A stretch of DNA of 64,000 nt from contig CM072886.1 of NCBI GenBank assembly GCA_037013685.1, forward strand, positions 3,348,001 through 3,412,000. Reading direction: 5' to 3'. The notes beneath the pieces are model-generated. The model was not told the DNA's origin. It saw only the letters and a program-made list of their open reading frames with translations, and made no database searches. A program made the translations under genes and the position numbers. Position 1 is the stretch's first letter. Each line of letters starts with the position of its first letter. Origin of the DNA: Acridotheres tristis (taxonomy: Eukaryota > Chordata > Aves > Passeriformes > Sturnidae). Shown one piece after another: positions 57,661 to 64,000 of the stretch.

Positions 57661-59860
57661 CACACACTATGGGGCTGGGCAAGCCCAGTGTCCCTCACCC
57701 ATTTTCAGGCTTCCAAACGGAAATGTTTTGTTCCTTTCCCAATGGAAGTTCAAAGTGTACATTTCACCTGAAAGAGGAGGGTGTAGAAGAATCTATAAAA
57801 ATACTTTAGATCCCAAAAATCTTTCAGAGGAAAATTTTTCTCTGTCACAGGTATTTACATGCATGGGCTGGGTTCCAGCAAGGATGCAGAAGCTTAGACT
57901 GGGCTGAAAAAACAATAAAATATTGTTATGAGGGCTACAGAAGGAAGCTCACTGGCCACAGGCTCACTGCCCAGCAGGACCACAGCTCTGCATGGAGACA
58001 AGACAGGACCAGGACCTTCTCTGCAAGGGCTGCTTTGCTCTGCTAACCTGCTCTTCAGTGCAGGCACAGCCTCAAGGGTTGTGGCACTGAAATCAGTCCT
58101 GCCTCATCCACATATTGCTGGGTAGCCTTGAGGGAGTCACTCAGCCTCACTCAGGTGCACACTGCACAGTTAGGGAGGCATGGATACTCCTTTTTACTCC
58201 ATGGACACTCCAACCATTGTCTTTGTCAGGTCTCTGTGGTGGCATCCATTGGCTACGAGGTGTGGACACATTCCTGACATTGGAATAAATAATTATAGCA
58301 GTATTTGGCTTTTCTAAGATACATAGTACAAGCAGATCTTAAAGTGCCTTCTGAAAGGTGTACAATTTCATTATTCCTGGTTGGTAAATGGGGCCTTAGC
58401 CCAGACAGGAGTTTCTACAGACTGCCACTGCTCCTTTCATTCATGTTGTCTTTGAAATTCAGTCAGCAGCTGAGTTGCCTCACAGGATCACCCACCAGTG
58501 GTTCCTGACTCTCATTCATCAGGGCACACTTGCAGATGTCTCCCTGACCTCCAGCAGAGCCATGTGCTGCTTAGGTTACAAACAGCCTTCAGAAGGCATC
58601 TGCTGGGCTGCTTCACTGCACAGGCTCAAGTTTCACTTCTCAAAATGACGAAACACTTGTTTAGCACTTTTTAAGTTGGATGGAGCCATGAGGTTATTCA
58701 ACTCTGCTGAGGTTTCACCGTGAGAAAAGACCACACAGTTGAGTGCTAGGGCTTTTCTTTGATATTTAAATAATTCCAACAGAAGGAGCACTTGCCTGAC
58801 GCTGAGATGAACCAGGGCATGGCCAGGAGTGTGCAGCACAGGGAGCACCACAGCTGCCCATCCCAACATTGTCACCTGGCCAGCGCTGCACTGAGGACCT
58901 GCAAAGGGTCTCACGTTGTGACAGGTCACAACATGAGGTGCCAAGGGCTTCCCACGGGTCTCACAGCTCCCTCCCAGCACAGGTGGGGTTTGTAGGAGGC
59001 AGAACAACCAGCAGTGTCATCTGTCTAGCTAGAGAAGAGATGGCTGCAAGGTGAGGCTGGGAAGAGGGTGCTGTGAGCACTGTCTGTGCTGCCAATGTGA
59101 CGACGCCAAAGGAGGGAGGAACGGTCTGCCAGCCAGGGAGAACACGAGCCCAAGGCCAAAAGAAGGGATATCTGCCCAAGAAAAGCAGGAACTCGATCCC
59201 CCAGCAGACCCTGCAGGTTCACAGGCCCCAACAGCTGGTGATGTGGGTGACGCACACACCCGGTGCCAGCAGTGTCCTGAGCCGTGCATGCACAGAGGTC
59301 ACTGTGGGTGCAGTGGGGACATTTGGGCTCACCACGGGTGCAGTGGGGACACTGGGACCTCCCCAGAGCCCATCATCCCACCCATGCCATGGAGAGGCCC
59401 TGGATCTGTGGGTGCCTCAATGGGATGACAGGAGCTGCCAAACCTGCATCCAGTCAGAGCAGAGAAGGGATCAGCAGGGAGTACACGTCTGCATGTGACC
59501 TGAGTGACACGACGCTGCAGGCACAAATTACACACTTTACAAGTGACATTTGCTGTCATGGAGGGAGGTTACAATGAAGCTGTTTAAAATTCAACTAAAC
59601 TCTGCCTGGAAACAGGGCAGTACGTGGTCGTTTTTTCTTTTCCACCCTCCAGGGTAACACTGTGATGTTTCCAGCAAGGAAGTCCCTCTCCTGCTCACAG
59701 ATTTGGCAGTGGGTTTTGCCCCAGTGGTGGGATTCATGTTGCATGGGAATGTCTGGCTGCTTTGCAAGGTGCAGGCCAGAATCCCTGTCAGTAAGTACCA
59801 CAGGAATGGCTTTACCCCATCAGAGGTCTGAGCCAGACCAGGTAGACCCCCACAGCTGAG
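57661..59860. other. Unique non-coding sequence
   Basis: No gene is recognised. 59051-59498 has three overlapping plus-strand frames of 97-141 codons with no domain. Two near-identical GGGTGCAGTGGGGACA words occur in tandem at about 59307 and 59337 (period about 30 bp). 58110-58150 weakly resembles a MIR. Confidence 0.5.
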
Positions 59861-59864
59861 GAAA

Positions 59865-59960
59865 TGCTCACTAGCATCCTACAGCTCCACTGTGCAGATG
59901 GAGAAACTGAGGCACAGCAACTCCATGTTCCACCAGGAGAAGTTATAGTAGGATCAAGAC
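59865..59960 (-). mobile_element. Possible MIR SINE relic
   Basis: CTGTGCAGATGGAGAAACTGAGGCACAGCAACTCCA matches the inverted MIR signature, but the neighbouring 'gcccaaggtcac' part is not recognisable. It is short and diverged. Confidence 0.4.
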
Positions 59961-60049
59961 ATCTGCAGAGCAATCCTGTCCTTTTTCTTCCTCTAGAAAT
60001 GATGAAAGAGAACTGAAGGTTGTTTCTGAATTCACAGCTCCAATCCATT

Positions 60050-60670
60050 TTCCAGATAACTCAAGACATGAAAGTAAAATGAATTATTGCTCCCCTTCTC
60101 TCCATGTTCTCAGCAAATCCTAACAGCATTCCAATGACTCTATCTATTAGATATTCTCCCTCCATTTTTCTGGTCCTTCTGACTCTCTTTGGACCCACTT
60201 CCATATACTGTCAAACTCTCCCATCCACGAGTTGCTTGCATGTAGCTTTGCTTTGATTTGTCATAGATGGCTGTACCATGATGATGCTATTAAGGCAGTT
60301 ATCTCATAATAAGGAATTACTTAATAATTTGCTCCATTTGTCCTCATTGACGGAAACAATGTGCTCAACCATATCTTATCTCAGTTCTCAAGGATTTTAA
60401 GCAATCTGTCAAAGCCTTGAGCAGCTCCAGCTCTTCATTTTATCAATGGGAAGATCAGAATATGTAACTCACTGCAGTGCTGAAGGATCCTTCAATCTGC
60501 AGAAGAGAAGCAGGACATAAACTGAGCCGGGCAGATTCAGATGAGACAATTACCAGTCACAGAGAATATCAATCAAAGGAATTGGTGGACTGTCTATGTC
60601 CTGAAGATGCAATTCTTCTGATTAATGCCTATATCCACAGGGAAAAGCCAACACTAACTCTGTCTTGATG
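60050..60670. promoter_or_regulatory. Candidate conserved non-coding element, about 600 bp
   Basis: This long AT-leaning non-repetitive block contains CTATTAAGGC, GTTATCTCATAATAAGG, TACTTAATAATTTGC near 60319, a TCF/LEF word ATCAAAGG at 60572-60579 preceded by ATATCAATC, and ACAATTACC near 60547. Open frames are no longer than 63 codons. Enhancer function and conservation are inferred. It is one of the better candidates because of its length and lack of repeats. Confidence 0.35.
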
Positions 60671-61749
60671 TGCACATTTAGACTCTGGAGAGTTCTAGTC
60701 AATGTGCCCAGGAGAACCAAGGGGCTATTCTTATATCTCTAGAGGACACTTTTAAAACTAGGCAGGTGAATCGCGCCCTTGGAATGCACATTTCATACCA
60801 CCTATGGTCAAAGGAGCTGGGAGAGGCCATGTTAGATATAACTATATTATAAATGTCTAATTAGCAGAGATGAACTCCACTTTTGATGCTCAGCTCCATT
60901 TCCAAACTGAGTGCCCAGGGCTCTGTGGATGTATTGGGTATCTGCACACTTACCTGCCAGCTGACATGATAAATGAACTATGGAGACCTTCATCTCTCTG
61001 GAATTTGATATCATCCAGACTTGGGCCTCCTTTAAGTCCTTTGCTATGTCTGCCACTGCAGATTCCAGAGGAATCTGTGGCATGTGCTGGCTGGGACAGG
61101 CTGGAGCATCTCACAAATTAAAAGATGCCAGTGCCCAGAAAGCTGAGTCCCTCCTAATGCAGCCAACAGCACTGTTCTTCTGGCCAAAGGAATCACTCCC
61201 TGGGGTCCATGGACAGGATGGACAGGCACCCACTGCTCACTGGACACCATCCTGCAGACACTGGAATTCAGCTGTGTCTCCATCTCTGAACTCTGCCCTT
61301 CACACCATGCAGGGAGCTCAGCTCTGCTGACAGCACATCTCTTTCTCACACCCCTGGAGGGTCTTGGGGCTATCTCACCCAGCTTTCAGCAGCTGCTCCA
61401 GGAGGGAGGGAGCCTGTAGGCCTGCATCACTTCCTGCCAGATTTGTGTGGATGCCTCAGATTCTCACAGCATCCCAAAAAAACCCCTACATCTCTATTTA
61501 GACAAGTGAACTGTGCCCTGTGTGTTTTCCAGGAACACACCCATTACTCAAGAATGCATTGCTGGATACATTGCACAAATACGGGGGTGAGTTTTTGTGG
61601 TGTGTGCACACAAATGTTCAGACTTTTGTTTCTGGCCATAAAATTTCCAAATGATCCTTACCTATCATCCAGGATGTTTGCTTTGCTCAGTTCATTAGTG
61701 CAGGCAAGACACTTTTCCTGTGCTTTATCACAGGATCTCAAAGGGTAAA
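60671..61749. other. Unique non-coding sequence
   Basis: No gene is recognised. Frames of 101-116 codons at 60980-61349 overlap on both strands. Confidence 0.5.
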
Positions 61750-62110
61750 CGATTTATATGAATACCAATGTTTATTCTATCAACGGGAACACTCTGTGAA
61801 GTCAAAATACAGTCAAACAAGATGCACTAGGACAGAAAACCACAAGCTGCGTTTCATGCATGGCCATAAACAAGCTCAGCTTATCAGAAAAACAGGTCCA
61901 AATGTGTCAGGAGCCAGAGAAAGCTCTTGATTACACAGCATCGAGCCCGTGGCCAATGTGGCTGTTGGCCTCTTTTCAGAGGAGCGAGTTATAATCCATG
62001 TTGGCATGTGTGAAATAAGGAATTGGCGGCACTCATTAAGAAAGAAAAGAAACGGAAAACCGTGAAAAGGAAAGTAGCTTTACCAGCATTTCCAGTGGTG
62101 AATCATTGGC
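61750..62110. promoter_or_regulatory. Candidate conserved non-coding element with a GATA site
   Basis: This non-repetitive block contains CTTATCAG (GATA-type) at 61880-61887, GCGTTTCATGCATGG near 61850, GGCCATAAACAAGC near 61862, GTTATAATCC near 61989 and GGCACTCATTAAG near 62028. It contains no frame of note. Regulatory function is inferred. Confidence 0.3.
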
Positions 62111-63824
62111 ATTCAGGGCTGTGGCCTGGTTAGGGCAAGAAGGCTTCTAATTTGGGTGCCCAACACTGACAAATCCTGCTAGGGAAAAATGCTAACCCTC
62201 TTCCCCTGGAAGCAGAGAGGGAGGAGGGTTAGAACTCTGCTGTTGCTGCAAGGGATTCTTTTTCTCCACTCTCCCCCTCGAAGCTCCTCACTCCAGCACT
62301 CTGTTCCCAGCCCCACAGGCTGTCTTCAGCCCTGTCTACAAAGGCTGCTCTAAAGATGTCTAACCCTTCCTTTCCCCAACAGAGAGGGAAAATCCTGATT
62401 CCTTGAAAACCAATGTCAATATTCTCATAGACTGCAGGGAAAAATCAAGAGGGCTTTAATGTTTTCACCATCTTTCTGAGTCTGAGCTCTACTGATGCAG
62501 ACTGGAAGCAACTTCTGGTCCCTCTCACCAATAGTGTTTTCCCTATAAAAGTAGGAGTTTCCAACAGAACAAGTTTTCCCTAATTGTTGCTGGCAGGCGT
62601 TTCACCATCAGCCTCTCCGTGGGCAAACCTGCTACTGATCCCTCCACTAAAACCACAGCAAACAAGGTCTGGGGAACAAAACTCAAGATGACAGGGAGAG
62701 CTTAAATAAAAAGGAAGGAAAACAAAACCTGCAGCAGGCACATAATCAAGTGAACCAAAGGGCTTGTCCAAGCTACCAACAGCTGGGTGACAAATCTGCC
62801 TGTCTGGGAAGTAAGAGCAGAGAAAGTGGCTCAGCAAACCATGAAACCATGAAAGTCAGCATCCTACAATGAGTCACTGGGGCCAGGACTTGAATTTTGG
62901 GTGTCTGGGAGTGAAGAGAACAGCCCAGTGCTGCCTGGAGCACTGAGTTCTCCAGGGAGATGCCTGTCTCCCAGCTGGCCCAGCACTAGAGGGTAACAGT
63001 GAGTCAGGCTGCTGCTGTTAGGATAGGTTGTGTTGATGGTGATGGAGAGGTTGGAGCTGGTGATTCCAGGGAGGTCACAGCAGGCAGGAGCAAACAAAGG
63101 GGCTGGTTGCACTCTCCTCATTGTCCTTGTTATGGGGCACCTGTGGGGCTGGGCTGCCCCAAGGACAGAACTGTGGGGTGCTGGGAGGGGGTCTCTGTGC
63201 ACTGGTGGGAGGAGAAATGAGGTGATATCAGAAATGGGTTGGTGAGCATTGAGGGAGCCCAGGGCCATGGGGTGGGAGCCCAGGGAAGGGGATGAGGAGC
63301 CTGGTGGAAGGTGCTCTCTGCCCTCACAGAATGACTTTAAGCCAGGAGCCAACTCACTGCTCTGCTTCTGCACTCAGAGCAGGAGATGCACCCACTGGAC
63401 TCCATGTTTTACTCTCAAAGCCCTGGTTGCTCATCTTTAACAGCTAAAATGCTTTTGAACACATAGTACACCCAAAGCCCAGCATGAGGTGTAGATACAC
63501 AGCTTGCTGCTGCTTCAGTTCAGGACCTCATCTTCTGAACATGGACAAGCAGAGCCCTGGCAGCCACCTGAGCTGCCTGAGGTGGCAGGAGCCAGACCTG
63601 TACGTGTGTCTGTTGGCATCATGCCTGGGACCTCATATTTATGCAGAGCATGGAGTGGAGCAGCTCCTCTTACACAGTGCCTGTATTCCCAGAGGGGCTG
63701 TGCCCAGTCACACATCACTTAGCAAAGTTGTAGTGAATTATTTTTTCCTCTAAGGCTTCAATATTTTTTGAATCTTTAATCAAAATTGTAAAGCCAGAGA
63801 TCAGGTTCTCTAGCAATTGAAGTT
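62111..63824. other. Unique non-coding sequence
   Basis: No gene is recognised. The 169-codon minus-strand frame at 62864-63373 is rich in Ser, Pro and Leu and is overlapped by plus-strand frames. Confidence 0.5.
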
Positions 63825-63970
63825 AGGTATCTAGTGGTTAGACAAAATCAGCAGTCAGGACTCCTGGGTCCCATTCTCCCATTGACTCTTTGAGTGACCT
63901 TGAAGAAGTCAATTAATTTCTGTGTCATTTTCCAGACAGGTAAAAATGAGGAAATAATTCTTCCCCAGTT
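63825..63970 (+). mobile_element. MIR-type SINE relic at the right edge
   Basis: The plus strand follows MIR in order: TCTAGTGGTTAGACAAAATC, AGTCAGGACTCCTGGGTCCC, ATTCTCCCATTGACTCTTTG, AGTGACCTTGAAGAAGTCAA, TTAATTTCTGTGTCATTTTC, CAGACAGGTAAAAATGAGG and AATAATTC. These are the A-box-distal body and the conserved core of MIR with about 30% change by eye. MIR predates the split of birds and mammals, so it marks very old, slowly changing sequence. The element may continue beyond the window. Confidence 0.75.
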
Positions 63971-64000
63971 CACTGGGGGATTTTGAGTGTTAATTGTTTG

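Noticed and set aside
58100..58160. MIR-like wording (GGTAGCCTTGAGGGAGTCACTC)
   Set aside because: Only about 25 bp match and the rest of the element is not recognisable.
1..64000. tRNA, rRNA, CRISPR, bacterial operon or plasmid features
   Set aside because: Nothing resembling cloverleaf RNA genes, regularly spaced repeat-spacer arrays or prokaryotic gene packing was seen; repeats and composition are vertebrate.

Overview
The window looks like a gene-free stretch of a bird chromosome, probably a songbird's. The evidence is the repeat content: many fragments of CR1 LINEs with the avian-type 3' end (a TGGACT-like core, then ATTCTATG-type tails), in both orientations and at different ages; two solo endogenous-retrovirus LTRs of one family; and a few very old MIR-type SINE remnants. 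I found no protein-coding exon, tRNA, rRNA, CpG-island promoter or CRISPR array. The many open reading frames of 60-290 codons overlap on both strands, lie mostly in GC-rich low-stop sequence or across CR1 copies, and contain no domain I recognise. The window is therefore best read as intergenic sequence or part of a very large intron.  Layout: 1-8.0 kb is mostly unique sequence with one CR1 (0.6-0.9 kb). 8.0-10.2 kb has two CR1 copies and an AT-rich palindromic repeat. 10.2-23 kb is mainly unique, with a CR1 at 15.7 kb, a 42-bp minisatellite at 19.8 kb and several AT-rich blocks that look like regulatory elements. 23.1-25.3 kb holds solo LTR A and a 655-bp inverted-repeat structure. 25.3-38.4 kb has an old CR1, two or more MIR-like relics, two short minisatellites, a 26-bp palindrome and more enhancer-like blocks. 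38.5-39.1 kb is solo LTR B. 39-45 kb is GC-richer and gene-free. 45.0-48.2 kb holds a 20-bp minisatellite and a striking pair of inverted arms of about 180 bp, 2.6 kb apart. 48-54.8 kb has CR1 fragments and an AT-rich candidate LTR. 54.8-64 kb is AT-richer, with several more candidate regulatory blocks and a MIR at the right edge.  The strongest observations are these. (1) Both solo LTRs carry perfect 6-bp target-site duplications with different sequences, so they are independent insertions. They lie in the same orientation about 15 kb apart. (2) In the 45.2/48.1 kb inverted pair, the right arm alone is bracketed by a perfect 13-bp direct repeat, as if that copy had been inserted. (3) A second inverted pair lies at 24.65/25.3 kb. 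(4) About nine AT-rich blocks with dense homeodomain, TCF/LEF, SOX, MEF2 and octamer-like motifs would fit a long-range developmental regulatory landscape, but conservation could not be tested here.  No genes work together within this window. If it has a function, it is probably regulatory or structural.
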